64,000 bases of DNA from Haliclona indistincta (Eukaryota > Porifera > Demospongiae > Haplosclerida > Chalinidae), in assembly GCA_964017065.1 (NCBI GenBank), contig OZ024792.1, positions 4,459,754 through 4,523,753 of the forward strand, given 5' to 3'. Numbering within the stretch: the first letter of the stretch is position 1; each line of letters starts with the position of its first letter. Below the pieces are notes generated by a model. It was given only the letters and a program-made list of their open reading frames with translations. It was not told where the DNA came from and did not search any database. Below are positions 1-12,433 of the stretch, one piece after another. The translations under genes and the position numbers were made by a program.

Positions 1-991
1 CTTTCTGCCGATCTTACCTCTTTGCTGATGATACAAAGTTTCTGGAATCAATCTATCAGCAAGATTCATGTCTTCAACTTCAACACGATCTTGACTCCTT
101 GGGAGATTGGTGTTCGACTTGGAAACTGTCTATCAATAATTCTAAATGTGCATGTTTGCACTTTTCTCTATCTTCCTCATTACCCAATGAATATTCCATA
201 AATGGTCAGCAAATCAAACAAGTTGATACATTCAAAGACCTTGGTATTCTTGTAAAAAACGATCTTTCCTGGTCTGATCACATCTCCGTAATTAGTGGCA
301 AAGCATACCGATCCCTTCACCTCATCCGTCGTTCGATCTCATCAACATCTATCAGTCTCAGACAGAGTCTATACTTTTCCCTAGTTAGGAGCAAGCTTTC
401 ATATTGTTCTCAGTTATGGAGACCCCGACTTCTAAAAGACATTATTTGTCTTGAACGTGTTCAACGCAGAGCAACTAAGTTTGTGTTAAACAACTACACT
501 ATTGATTACAAGAGTAGACTAATCTCTCTTAAACTTCTTCCTCTAATGTACTGGCTAGAAATCCAAGATGTTCTTTTCCTACTCAAGCATATGAAACTCC
601 CTGCAGATAACTTTAACATTTATGACCACGTGTCATTCGTTTCATCATGCACTTGTGCATCAACTAGGAAAGTTCTAAAACAAAACTTTAGCCGTTGCTC
701 TACAACAAGTCACTTCTACTTTAACCGAGTTGTTAAACTTTGGAACAAGTTTCCTATTGTCCTCTCTGAGTCATTATACTAAAAATAAACATGAAATTTG
801 TGTCTTTCTATGGGATCACTTCATAATGAACTTTAATCCTGACATTCCATGCTCCTATCACTTTTTATGCCCTTGTTCTTCCTGCTCACCTTTCTCTTAA
901 TGGTACTTATCTATACTAGGCTTCACTATATGTGTTGTCCTTCAACAATCACTCTATTGATTGTTGTAAAGTGAATAATAATAATAATAAC
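1..991 (+). mobile_element. Non-LTR retrotransposon (LINE), 3' end, truncated by window edge
   Basis: The 3' part of a LINE. It holds the end of a reverse-transcriptase ORF (to 782), about 190 bp of 3' untranslated sequence, and a short (AAT)n/(TAA)n tail at about 973-990, a terminus typical of CR1/jockey-group elements that end in microsatellites rather than poly(A). A second fragment with the same kind of tail lies at 34,626-34,958. The clade assignment is inference. Confidence 0.75.
3..782 (+). CDS. LINE reverse transcriptase, C-terminal part (5' partial)
   Basis: The frame is open from base 3 to the TAA at 780-782, so the start lies left of the window. The first codons contain YLFADDTKF, the catalytic motif C (F/YADD) of reverse transcriptases. 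The thumb and C-terminal region follow, with the LINE-typical pattern SLVRSKLSYCSQLW, then LERVQRRATKFV, then FNRVVKLWNKFP near the end. This end is typical of jockey/CR1-like ORF2 proteins, which normally carry an N-terminal endonuclease (not visible here). No frameshift or stop occurs in the 260 visible codons, so the copy could be young. Whether it is active cannot be told from the fragment. Confidence 0.85.
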   Translation, partial: FCRSYLFADDTKFLESIYQQDSCLQLQHDLDSLGDWCSTWKLSINNSKCACLHFSLSSSLPNEYSINGQQIKQVDTFKDLGILVKNDLSWSDHISVISGKAYRSLHLIRRSISSTSISLRQSLYFSLVRSKLSYCSQLWRPRLLKDIICLERVQRRATKFVLNNYTIDYKSRLISLKLLPLMYWLEIQDVLFLLKHMKLPADNFNIYDHVSFVSSCTCASTRKVLKQNFSRCSTTSHFYFNRVVKLWNKFPIVLSESLY

Positions 992-1671
992 ATGGAGTGT
1001 CACCACAACACCCCCGTTTTAAATGAGATAACGTCAATTCTTCACGAGATCAACTCTGCAAAAATCACTGAACTTAGGGCTACCAAATTAGGCTTACCAA
1101 GGGCCGAAGGGCCGGTTTTGCGTAGTTAGCTAGGAGAAGGCTTATGATTTAGTAGCTAGGACCGCATAAAAGTAAAAGAAAATAGGATACAGGCGCTGTT
1201 CGATCGTTTCAATGGGGGTACTCTCTCATTAGATGACTACATAGAAGCGATAAAACGCGTGAAGTTGACTTCCTAACAGTTGATCTCGCAAATTTGATCT
1301 AGTGAACAGTTGTTCTCGCCGCCGGGTAAGAATTGATTTCGTGCGCGTTGATTTCGTGGGAGTATCGCAACTTTAGACCAGTCCTGCAGTTCAGGTGGAG
1401 TCTAAAAGTATCTAGATAGTCAACTGTAGGCGCTTGAGTTCTCAGAGAGGTCCAAGATGGCCGTCAGCGACCGCAAGGTGAGCCAGCCTCAGCTCCTTGC
1501 ATATAACTCGACAACGAAAGCACTTTAACAAAATCCACGAGTTACATTGCAAGCCATTGCCGTGCTAAGCCTGTTCATACCTTTACCGAGTTTCAGAAGT
1601 GAGCGATGGTCTCTGTATAGCTCGATGGACAGAATGAAGTACAGAATGAAGCTCGAAGTACCGTAACCCAC
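992..1671. other. Unassigned spacer / possible 5' UTR of the next retroelement
   Basis: I see no supported gene. The stretch lies between the (TAA)n tail of the first LINE and the first open frame of the next retroelement, and part of it may be that element's 5' UTR. No target-site duplication could be matched. Confidence 0.4.
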
Positions 1672-4600
1672 TTGCGCATGCGCAGCTGTGCCTGTGCAAA
1701 GGCAAATTCCAACTGTTTTAACTGTCTTCCGGGTAAACTTGGTCGTTGCATCAATCGCGATACTCCTGAGAGTCGCGTCAGTCAAGCTGCAGCTGCAGTA
1801 CTTCAACTGTCTTCGTCTTCCACTGCTGACCTCTCTTCGATCTACAACTACCCTTCAACTCCTTTGTCACCCCTTGATCCTGTCTGCCCAGAGGACTCTT
1901 CATTGTCGGCGCTTCAGCCAATCCAACGATCATCGCCGTTGGTCACTTTTTTAAATTCTCCTCTAGCGGCTGCCACTACTGCTCCCTTATTCTCCCTTTC
2001 ATTCTCCTCGCATAGATTAGATGCCCTCGCTCACTTCAGCATGCCTCTTGCCCTCCCCAATCAGGCGGTGTCTATGGTTCCATCTTCCAGCACTCCACGA
2101 GCTCCACCTAAACAGTCTGAGCAACCAACTCCACCCAGCAACAGCAGCTCGCCCCCTCAACTTCCTTCTTTCGAGCCATCACATAAAGCAGTGTTTGCAT
2201 GGGGTCCCCACTCTCCTGAGTCATTCAGGAAACTGCTTGATGACACATATTCTGAGGTGGTACACTGGAGAAAAAACAGCTTCTCTGTTCCATTTGGCAA
2301 AGTGGGAAAAGAGTTCACTGCTGAACTATCCAGGCTCTACTGTTCCTTTGGTAATGCATCCAGCCTAGAGTCTATCGCCATGAAAGCAGCAATCGTCCTC
2401 CCTCTCCTTGCACTACAAAGACCACACCGCTGTTCAAAGCAAAAAGATCACATCTCATGTCTTTCCAGGAGAATGGGACTCTGGAAACAAGGTCAGCTTA
2501 GTGAGCTCGTCCTTGAGGGCAGAACCATCCAAATTCGACTTACAAAGTATGATTCACATCAAGGCCCTCAAAAGTGACACTTCGCGTGCATTTGCTAAGC
2601 TGATGTTCACTGGCAAGACAAAACAAGCTCTTGACCTACTTTCAAACACAACAAGAGGAGGCATTCTTCATCTAAACAATCCCTCCGATCCCCTTGACCC
2701 AAGCTCTCCCACTGTCAAAGACATTCTTGTCTCTAAACATCCCAAAAGTCAGCCTGCTGATCCATCATGCCTTCTCCCATCTGATCCTGAACCTTGCCAC
2801 CCAATAATCTTCGATTCCATTGATGGTTCTGCTATCAGATCCGCAGCCCTCAATGTACATGGCTCTGCTGGTCCTTCTGGCCTTGATGCTCATGCATGGA
2901 GAAGGTTATGTACATCCTTTAAAGGTGCATCTACTGATCTCTGTAACTCCCTTGCCCTTGTCGCAAGAAGACTTTGCACATCACATGTTGATCCCTCATT
3001 CCTCTCTTCTTTCCTTGCCTGCCGTCTGATTGCCCTGGACAAATCTCCTGGAGTCCGACCAATTGGGATCGGTGACACTGCCCGTAGGATAAGTGCAAAG
3101 GCTGTCCTCTTTGTCGCAAAACCTGACATACAGGATGCTTCTGGCTGCCTTCAAATGTGCGGTGGGCAAATTGCCGGAATTGAAGCTGCTGTTCATGCTG
3201 TTAGAACTGCATTCAAACAAGACGACTGTGAAGGTGTATTACTTGTTGATGCGAGCAATGCCTTCAATTCACTAAACAGGCAGACCGCCATGCTTAACAT
3301 CCAGCAACTCTGTCCTCCTCTTGCCAATATCATAATAAACTGTTATCGCTCTCCCACAGACCTCTTCGTCGATGGTGAAGTACTCCTCTCTGAGGAAGGA
3401 ACAACTCAGGGTGATCCGCTAGCTATGCCGATGTATGCCCTTGCCACCATCCCCCTAATCAAGCAGCTTGAAGGAGAGAGTACTCAAGTGTGGTATGCTG
3501 ATGATGCTGCCGCTGCTGGAAAGATTTGCAGCCTGCGCGACTGGTGGGACAAATTATCCTCTATTGGCCCTCTCTTTGGCTATTTTCCAAATGCCTCCAA
3601 GTCGTGGCTCGTCACCAAAGAGACCTTTCTATCTGAGGCTAAGGCTGCTTTTGCGGGTACTAGAGTCAACATCACTAACCATGGGAGGCCCTACCTTGGT
3701 GCTGCCATAGGAACAAATGATTTTGTCTCAACCTATGTCAAGACCAAAGTTCAAGAGTGGATCTCCTACATTGATCAGCTTGCCTTGATTGCCAAAACTC
3801 AGCCACATGCAGCCTTCTCAGCTCTAACCCATGGCCTATCTAGCAAATGGACCTATCTTAGCCGAACCACTCCTGACATCTATGATCTTCTGCTGCCCCT
3901 TGACAATGCCATCCGATCTCAACTTATCCCTGAACTCACTGGTCGACCTCCACCCAATGACCTCGAATTCAACCTTTTCTCCATTCCGGCCAGATTAGGA
4001 GGGCTGGGAATTAATATACCTTCCAAGACTGCCGACAAAGAATTCACTTCTTCTCTTCAAGTAACCAGTCCAATTTGCCAAAATATCCTCCTTCGATGTA
4101 ACAGCTACACTGAGGACATAATCACAAGCCAGCTAAACGCAAGGGCTTCCATCCGTACTAAAAACAAGTCCTTGCACTCTGCATCAGCCAAATCTATCAG
4201 TTCAAAACTTCCAGAACCACTGAAGAAAGCTGTCACACTTGCTCAAGAACAAGGAGCATCCACCTGGCTAACCGCCCTACCCCTACAAGAGCATGGCTTC
4301 TCTTTGCATAAGGGTGCTTTTCGAGATGCCTTGGCTCTTCGGTATGGCTGGATCCCTACAAATCTCCCACTCATTGCGCCTGTGGCAAAAAGTTCTCAAT
4401 TGAACATGCCTTCTCGTGTCCAAAAGGTGGTTTTCCTTCCATCAGGCACAATGAAATAAGGGATATCACCGCCACTCTACTGACTGAGGTTTGTCATAAT
4501 GTCTCAATTGAGCCCAACCTTCAACCAATAACTACAGAGTCAATGCATCTGTCTTCCGCCAACACTGAGGATGGTGCACGCCTTGACATCGCTGCAGATG

Positions 4601-5025
4601 GGTTCTGGGGATGCTCTTCACAAAGAACCTTCTTCGATGTGAGGGTATTCAATCCGCATGCCCCCTCAAACAACATGAATACCTCCTCCTCCTGCTATCG
4701 TAAACATGAGCTGGCAAAGAAGCGAGCATACTCACAAAGGATAAGAGAAATTGAACACTCTTCATTTACTCCTCTTGTCCTCTCTGCCACTGGTGGTCTT
4801 GCAAATGAGGCAACAGTGTTCTACAAGCGTCTGGCTTCAATGCTTGCTACTAAATGGGATCAGCCGTACTCATCTACCCTGTGCTGGTTGAGATGCCTTT
4901 TAGGCTTCTCTCTTCTGAGATCTGCCATCAGATCTCTCCGAGGCTCGCGTTCTACTTGCGGCCACGCTCTTAAGACCCCTGCAGTGGCTGATCTGGTCAA
5001 CTCTGAGTCCGGCATCACTCTCTGA
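1672..5025 (+). pseudogene. Reverse transcriptase + C-terminal endonuclease-like polyprotein, two frameshifts
   Basis: One protein is spread over three frames. Frame 1 (1672-2577) holds a Ser/Pro-rich N-terminus with a CFNC segment, then a helical region. Frame 2 (to 4459) holds the RT: VRPIGIG, VDASNAFN (motif A), TTQGDPLAMP (motif B) and WYADDAAAAG (motif C). From about 4372 frame 1 resumes with HCACGKKF...H...C, a Cys/His cluster, then GARLDIAADGFW and FFDVRVF, spaced like a PD-(D/E)XK nuclease core, ending at TGA 5023-5025. The shifts near 2550-2575 and 4370 each need one base, so this copy is probably dead. Alternatives are programmed frameshifting or assembly error. Confidence 0.75.
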
Positions 5026-5131
5026 CTAACTAACTAACACATGTCCCTTATTATAATCATTACTCTATCACTATTGCCATTAATGTATATATACTGCAGT
5101 TTGCATTTTGAAAAAAAAAAAAAAAAAAAAA
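1672..5131 (+). mobile_element. Non-LTR-type retrotransposon with poly(A) tail
   Basis: This element contains a reverse transcriptase followed by a Cys/His motif and a C-terminal endonuclease-like block, and ends in 21 consecutive A at 5111-5131. The 5' boundary is uncertain: the first open frame begins near 1672 but UTR may extend left. The order RT, Cys/His knuckle, C-terminal nuclease resembles LINEs with a restriction-like endonuclease (R2/NeSL-type) rather than apurinic-endonuclease LINEs. That is inference from architecture only. It lies just beyond the truncated tail of the leftmost receptor copy. Confidence 0.75.
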
Positions 5132-5168
5132 GGGTTAACGAGTGAACGTACGTACGTACGTACGTACG
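5111..5168. repeat. Poly(A) tail followed by (ACGT)n microsatellite
   Basis: There are 21 A at 5111-5131, a 14-base spacer, then the self-complementary ACGT repeat at about 5146-5168. This marks the end of the retroelement and abuts the truncated 3' end of the leftmost receptor copy. Confidence 0.9.
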
Positions 5169-5184
5169 CGGATAAAAATAATTA

Positions 5185-8092
5185 TTATACTACAAACATT
5201 TTTGATGAACGACAAATTGTTATTGCATAGATATAGTAATCTGTGTTGGGTTCTCAGACTTAAAAAGGTTCTTACCCGTTGGGTCTTTGCAAAGAACTAC
5301 CATCTACATCAAAAGACAATAACTGTGAATTTCCTATTATTATTCAGTCAGTTATACCTTAGGAATAAAAGTCAGTCCAAGAAATACAAAGCTTCCCAGA
5401 TAGGCACAAGCACCAACAGCCAAACCATATGCATTAGCATAGCCTTCAAGTGTAAAGTTGAATAACACAAGAAGAAAAAGATACACGGTTGATATGTAGG
5501 CAAGGGCTTGTGTCTCTTTTGCATAATTGACGGCTTCAACTTCAATGTTTCGTGTACGTATTGCCAATACAATGGCAGTAATATGCAGTGTAAGTTTTAT
5601 GGTGACTGTGAAAGCAACAATAGCATAATCAGGAGGTGGGTTACCACAGATGATGATGTAGTGTTCTTCTATAACACCCATTGCCTGCAAAAATGTAACA
5701 TAACTGCACTGTATTGTGCACAGGTCAAATTACATTACATTGATTGTAATTGGGTTTTCATTGTTCACTCCTTCTCCATCTTCAATAGTTACAGTGAAGG
5801 CTACTGCCTGCAGTGGTATGAATACCACAGCTTCAATACCTAGTATTGCTCCCAATCCTAACAGTAGATGCCAGTCTTTGATCGGCTGTATGATCGCATG
5901 ATTATCACATGCTGACCATGCATGTCATGAATTAATAATTATGCGTACCTTCTTTTTCGCACTCGGATTTCTAAAGATATGATGTATTCTGATTAATTTT
6001 GCAACAACAATTCCAAAGCAGATGTCATGACCAAATACAAGAGCTCCAAATCGACTCTATTTAGTACAATAATAGAAGAGTTCTATAAGAGAATGATTAT
6101 ACTTACAATACACAGAGGAGGACGAATATCTGTTGAATATAGCGGAACTGTGTACAGTATAATGCCAGTGGCGAGTAGTATCGCACCAACTATCATAACA
6201 CTGTTTAATGCTGGACTAGTCAATTTGACAACCCTGCACAATTTTATACTTAATAAACCGGAGTTAACAAAGTTAAGCACTGCACATACCTTCTGTTACG
6301 GAGCAGTATATTAAATAACAGACATCCAATTGCAAATGCAAACAGAAATCCATACAAAATTATGGATACAATGAGAGTAGCAATGTGTGTAGCATCTTGC
6401 ACACGTACACGCACACTATCTGAAGGAACTCCATCTACATGAGATATAGAATTGAGGCCAGACTCAATACACAGCTGATTATTGAGACCTGGGAATATTG
6501 TCATTCGATTCTCGCAGCTAGTGAACACAATGAAATAATCATTAGCTGCACAAGACTTGTCTATCGCTGCAACAATCAGCTTGTCTATATCAGATCCTTG
6601 AGACTGTCCTTTATGCAAAAAAATAACGAAATAATATAGATGACGAGAAGTTTACTAACTGTATTGAAACACAACAGCAGCTGTTCTGTTCTGATTATAA
6701 CCACAGATTTCCTCCTATTGTACAAAAGATAGTTTAGAGAACTCATGTATAAAAACTGTGGCTCACTACCATAGCGATATCCATGGTTACTGTAAGGTTG
6801 TTAGTCACTTCACTAGTTCCCAAACAATCTCTTTTGATATTGTTATCTGTTTCTCTTAGCACCTTTTGTAGACCACAATTCTGCAATGTGAATGTACAAT
6901 AATGCATGGTGTGTATTTTCGTAGAGCTATTGCATAACCTCAGTATTGTTTTTCGTCACAGCTGGTTCAACAACCAGTGTATAGTTGAGTACAGTCTTGA
7001 TCATATCCAGTGTACAGTTCATTGATAGCAGCATATCAGTACTAGTAGCGTTCAGTAGCTCATCCACATCCACACCAACAATGACCCATGCATAATCAGA
7101 TGAGTAGAATAGCTCCTGCCTGTATGCCTAAATATGTTGCCGTGATGGTATACAAAATATAAACTGTACAATTTGCACACCTCACATAGCACCTCTGTAG
7201 CGGTTATCTTGTTGACGTAGAACACTACAAATATTCTGTATTTTCTTATCTATAACATTGATATTGGTATTAGTTAATAAAATCAGCCGTGTACCTTTGT
7301 TTTCCAGTCAGTAGTTATTGAAGTGGTGTTGATGAGTGAAACTCTGTCTGTGCTAGTAGCAGCCTAATGTGAAGTGTATATACAGTATCAAGTTCATTAT
7401 ACATTATAATAGAGTGTGATTACATCACATATTGAGCATGAACTGTCGACCAATACAAGAGCTCTGTTCCATCCAAAGCCATCTTGCAACAGTTCGAGTG
7501 TGGAATTGATCATAGTGATGTTGGATGGTTCGATACAAGCTACGGAAGCTGCTGTCGCATCTTGTGTTTGCTGCTGTGAACAATTCTTTAAGCATAACTG
7601 TAAAATATGGAAGTAATAATTTATGAACTGTTTTATGTGACAAATTCCATTATAATTTGTAGTCTACTCATGCATTATAATGAATGAGTAGGTGTACTAC
7701 ATATCTTTCAAACAACAAGCTGAGAAACAGTGCACAGGGACTAAACTGTACACATTAATTTTGACTGTGTTCTTGCTGTGTTGGAATGCCTACCGTGATA
7801 TGCTGACAGGCTGGTTGACATTGACAATTTAGCCTAGTCCTGGAATTCGAGGCACAAGTATCCTGCAGTTCTGTATTGAAATTATAAAATAGAACATGGG
7901 ACTAAACTATACCTTGTCCAGTAAAGGAATTAAGCATTGGTCAGGCACTGATACATTGTTGTTGCTGCTGTTGTTGTTGAAACTGTCAGTCTCGATTTGG
8001 ACAGAACAGAAGACAGAACTCCGTGAATAAGCTTCGTTTATTTGACTAGCAAGGAGGAAAACCACCAGTAATAAAAGGTAAACTCGTCCCAT
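5185..8092 (-). CDS. GABA-B-like class C GPCR, copy A
   Basis: Metabotropic receptor at the plasma membrane. It starts with MGRVYLLLLVVFLLAS, a signal peptide. About 14-15 exons follow: a Cys-rich piece (NCQCQPACQHI), Asn-glycosylation-rich exons, a Venus-flytrap-type segment (AYRQELFYSSDYAWVIVG), then seven membrane helices: TM1 ending FNILLRNRRYV, TM2 after KLTSPALN, TM3 with FGHDICFGIVVAKL, the second loop IHHIFRNPSAKKK, TM4, and TM5-7 in one exon (5359-5686) ending LTFIPK. LLRNRRY, HxIFRNP and FIPK are typical of GABA-B-type receptors. A 28-base exon (MVVLCKDPTG) follows. The final tail exon reaches a stop at about 5185 after 19 residues, much earlier than in copy B, because a deleted T shifts the frame close to the retroelement junction. 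The ligand is unknown. Confidence 0.8.
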
Positions 8093-8203
8093 CAGCCGCG
8101 CAAATACGACATGCCAGGCACTGCACTCGTTTCGCACAGACGAAATAAATTTTAGACATGAATACCGTACATAAAATTGCATGCTGGTAAAAATTAATGT
8201 GTC

Positions 8204-8522
8204 ATGTGTTGTCATCCTGTAGTTTTTTTAGAGCTGTGGTGCTTTATTTCCTCAGTACTGGAACCATTTCTTCTTTCTGAACAGTGTTTGAATGTTCTTC
8301 AGCAACTGGATCATCTCTTGGAGAATTTTCATTGCCGCTGGTAGAATGCTTTCACGCCTTTCAGCAATTGTACCAGCTAGCAGGTCTGCATTGTCATCAC
8401 TATAAGTCGAAAGTGCATGTTTTCCGGCACTCTTTTGTCACTGTCTCCCTCCAAACTCCCGGGAGTCTTCCTCTGAATCAGTAGCAGCACGTGCATCATA
8501 GACTGTGAGTATTGTGGTGGAC
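8204..8522 (-). pseudogene. Degenerate copy of the last exon of the 15.8-16.9 kb gene (unit A)
   Basis: This aligns by eye with 15,812-16,130, the acidic C-terminal exon ending KELQDDNT. Here it has small insertions and deletions and no intact frame, and the upstream exons of that gene are absent. It lies just upstream of receptor A as a passenger of the tandem duplication. Confidence 0.75.
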
Positions 8523-8644
8523 ACTGATAACACTGCAAACAAAATTGCTATGCACTATTTTGAGCGCAAGGGAGGTTCCATGGAACCCTTGGAACCCCTC
8601 TGGATCCGCCACTGCAGTAACTGCCTTCAATGCAGGACTAGGTA

Positions 8645-8769
8645 CTGGCATCTGAATGGACTCTACACTCTTCGAAAATGTTCCTCTATATCATGCGTTT
8701 GATGAAACTGCTTGAGATCAACTGCAACGGAATGTCTTTCACTAGAAGATCTACTCACGGGCACGTCTC
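8645..8769 (-). pseudogene. Degenerate copy of the VGLL4-like TDU1 exon (unit A)
   Basis: This matches the VGLL4-like exon at 18,554-18,690 almost base for base. The translation runs SRSSSERHSVAVDLKQF and then HDIEEHFRR, but the next codons read V-stop, so the first TEAD-binding motif is broken. No flanking VGLL4-like exons accompany it. Confidence 0.8.
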
Positions 8770-8830
8770 ACCACTTGCAGACCCTGAACGCATGCTGGTG
8801 ACTTGGACACTAGAGCACAAAATGAAGGCT

Positions 8831-11800
8831 TCATTCTTTTGACAGCAATAGAAAAGACACAGACATTGCAAGAGACAGGCTCGATTCTACAGCCACGACG
8901 TAGTCATACTTTACACTGGATACAGTCAGCGTCAATTTGTCGGAAACACGTGACCCATGCAAAGTTTTACTATTATACTGATCAGATTTAAAATAATCAC
9001 AAACATTATTGATGAAAGACAAATTGTTTAATGCATAGATATAGTATTCTGTGTTGGGTTCTCAGACTTAAAAATGTTCTTACCCGTTGGATCTTTGCAA
9101 AGAACTACCATCTACATCAAGGACAATAACTGTGAATTTCCTATTATTATGCAGTCGTTTACCTTAGGAATAAAAGTCAGTCCAAGAAATGTAAAGCTTC
9201 CCAGATAGGCACAAGCACCAACAGCCAAACCATATGCATTAGCATAGCCTTCAAGTGTGAAGTTGAATAACACAAGAAGAAAAAGATACACGGTTGATAT
9301 GTAGGCAAGGGCTTGTGTCTCTTTTGCATAATTGACGGCTTCAACTTCAATGTTTCGTGTACGTATTGCCAATACAATGGCAGTAATATGCAGTGCAAGT
9401 TTTATGATGACTGTGAAAGCAACAATTGCATAATCAGGAGGAGGGTTACCACAGATGATGATGTAGTGTTCTTCTATAACACCCATTGCCTGTAAAAAAT
9501 GTAACAAAACTGCACTGTATTGTGCACATGTCAAATTACATTGATTGTTATTGGGTTTTCATTGTTCACTCCTTCTCCATCTTCATTAGTTACAGTGAAG
9601 GCTACTGCCTGCAGTGATATGAATACCACAGCTTCAATACCTAGTATCACTCCCAATCCTAACAGTAGATGCCAGTCTTTGATCGGCTGTATGATCGCAT
9701 GATTATCACATGCTGACCATGCATGAATTAATAATTATGCGTACCTTCTTTTTCGCACTCGGATTTCTAAAGATATGATGTATTCTGATTAATTTTGCAA
9801 CAACAATTCCAAAGCAGATGTCATGACCAAATACAAGAGCTCCAAATCGACTCTATTTAGTACAATAATAGAAGAGTTCCATACAAGAATGATTATACTT
9901 ACAATACACAGAGGAGGACGAATATCTGTTGAATATAGCGGAACTGTGTACAGTATAATGCCAGTGGCGAGTAGTATCGCACCAACTATCATAACAATGT
10001 TTAATGCTGGACTAGTCAATTTGACAACCCTGCACAATTTTAGACTTTATAAACCGAAGAAGCACTGCACGTACCTTCTGTTTCGGAGCAGTATATTAAA
10101 TAACAGACATCCAATTGCAAATGCAAACAGAAATCCATACAAAATTATGGATACAATGAAACTAGCAATGTGTGTAGCATCTTGCACACGCACACGACTA
10201 CCATCTGAAGGAACTCCATCTACATGAGATGTAGAATTGAGGCCAGACTCAATACACAGCTGACTATTGAGACCTGGGAATATTGTCATTCGATTTTCAC
10301 AGCTAGTGAACACAATGAAATAATCATTAGCTGCACAGGACTTGTCTATCGCTGCAACAATCAGCTTGTCTATATCAGATCCTTGATTCTGTCCTATATG
10401 CAAAATAAAATAATATAGTTGACTAGAAGTTTACTAACTGTATTGAAACACAACAGCAGGTGTTCTGTTCTGATGATAACCACAGTTTTCCTCCTATTGC
10501 ACAAAAGTTTGTTTACAAAACTCGTGTATAAAACTGTGGCTCACTTCCATAGCGATATCCATGGTTACTGTAAGGTTGTTAGTCACTTCTGAATCACTAG
10601 TTCTCAAACAATCTCTTTTGATCTTGTTATCTGTTTCTCTTAGTACCTTTTGTAGACCACAATACTGCAATGTGAATGTACATTAATGCATAGTGTGTAT
10701 TTTCGTAGAGCTATTGCATAACCTCAGTGTCGTTTTCCGTCACAGCTGGTTCAACAACCAGTGTATAGTTGAGTACAGTCTTGATCATATCCAGTGTACA
10801 GTTCATTGATAGCAGCATATCAGTACTAGTAGTGTTCAGTAGCTCATCCACATCCACACCAACAATGACCCATGCATAACCAGATGAGTAGAATAGCTCC
10901 TGCCTGTATGCCTAAATATTTTGCCGTGATGGTGTCACACTATGCAAAATTTACAATTGCACACCTCACATAGCACCTCTGTAGCGGTCATCTTGTTGAC
11001 ATAGAACACTAAAAATATTCTGTACATTTTTATCTATAACATTGATATTGGTATTAGTTTAAAAAATGAGCCATGTACCTTTGTTTTCCAGTCAGTTATT
11101 GAAGTGGTGTTGATAAGTGAAACTCTATCTGTGCTAGTAGCAGCCTAATGTGAAGTGTATATACAGTATCAAGTTCATTGTACATTGTAATAGAGTGCGA
11201 TTACATCACATATTGAGCATGAATTGTCGACCAATACAAGAGCTCTGTTCCATCCAAAGCCATCTTGCAGCAGTTCCAGTGTGGATTGGATCATAGTGAT
11301 ATTGGATGGTTCGATACAAGCTGCGGAAGCTGCTGTTGTATGTTGTGTTTGCTGCTGTGAACAATTCTTTAAGCATAACTGTAAGATATGAAAGTAATAT
11401 GAGCTGTTTCAAATTCTATCACTATCACTTGCATCTTTGCAATTTGTAGTCTATTCATGCATTATAATGAATGAGTAGGTGTACTACATATCTTTCAAAC
11501 AACAAGATGAGAAACAGTGCACAGGGACTAAACTGTACACATCAATTTTGACTGTGTTCTTGCTGTGTTGGAATGCCTACCTTGATATGCTGACAGGCTG
11601 GTTGGCATTGACAATTTAGCCTAGTCCTGGAATTCGAGGCACAAGTATCCTGCAGTTATGTATTGAAATTATAAATAGAACATGGGACTAAACCATATAC
11701 CTTGTCCAGTAAAGGAATTAAGCATTGGTCAGGCAATGATACATTGTTGTTGCTGCTGTTGTTGAAACTGTCAGTCTCTTGAAGACCGATTTGGACAGAA

Positions 11801-11886
11801 CAGAAGACAGAACTCCGTGAATAAGCTTCGTTTATTTGACTAGCAATGAGGAAAACCACCAGTAATAAAAGACAAACTCGTCCCAT
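8831..11886 (-). CDS. GABA-B-like class C GPCR, copy B (longest tail)
   Basis: Fifteen exons can be followed, with joins read by eye. Signal-peptide exon 11,701-11,886 (MGRVCLLLLVVFLIAS). Then DTCASNSRTRLNCQCQPACQ; a Cys/Asn-rich exon (about 11,212-11,386); ATSTDRVSLINTTSI; the flytrap core FLVFYVNKMTATEVLCE joined to AYRQELFYSSGYAWVIVG; YCGLQKVLRETDN; ENCGYHQNRTPAVVFQY; the TM1 exon (THIASFIVSIILYGFLFAF); TM2; TM3; TM4; TM5-7 (about 9169-9490, ends FIPK); a 28-base exon 9084-9111 (MVVLCKDPTG); and tail exon 8831-9048 ending LLLSKE. Phases match at the joins I checked. Copy B keeps the whole frame, so it is the best model of the ancestral gene. The G-protein partner and ligand cannot be told. 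Confidence 0.82.
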
Positions 11887-12006
11887 CAGCCGCGCAAATA
11901 CGACATGCAGGCACTGGAAAGCAATGCACTCGTTTCGTGATAGACGAAATAAATTTTAGACTTGAATACCGTACATAAAATTGCATGCTGGTAAAAAATT
12001 AATGTG

Positions 12007-12330
12007 TCATGTGTCGTCATCCTGTAGTTCTTTTAGAGCTGTGGTGCTTATTTCCTCAGTACTGAAACCATTACTTAAAGAATCTTCTTTCTGAACATTG
12101 TTTGAATGTTCTTCAACAACTGGATCATCTCTTGGAGAATTTTCATTGCCGCTGGTAGAATGTTTTGAACAATTGTACCATGCAGCTAGCATGGAGTCTG
12201 CATTGTCATCACTAAGTCGAAAGTGCATGTTTTCCGGCGCTCTTTTGTAACTGTCTCCTCCAAACTCTCTTCCTCTGAATCAGTAGCAACACGTGCATCA
12301 TAGACTGTGAGTACTGTGGTAGACATAACA
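12007..12330 (-). pseudogene. Degenerate copy of the last exon of the 15.8-16.9 kb gene (unit B)
   Basis: Homologous to 15,812-16,130. The tail of the frame is still readable (NENSPRDDP, then ISTTALKELQDDDT and stop), but the N-terminal half is frameshifted near 12,250 relative to the intact gene. The exons that precede it in the intact gene are missing here, so it is probably not translated. Confidence 0.75.
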
Positions 12331-12433
12331 CTGCAAACAAAATTGCTATGCACTATTTTGAGCGCAAGGGGGATTCCATGGAACCCCTCTGGACCCGCCA
12401 CTGCAGTAACTGCCTTTAACGTTAAGCAGGAGG

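Noticed and set aside
12007..12228. Independent small acidic-protein gene
   Set aside because: It is a degenerate duplicate of the last exon of the 15.8-16.9 kb gene, without the upstream exons.
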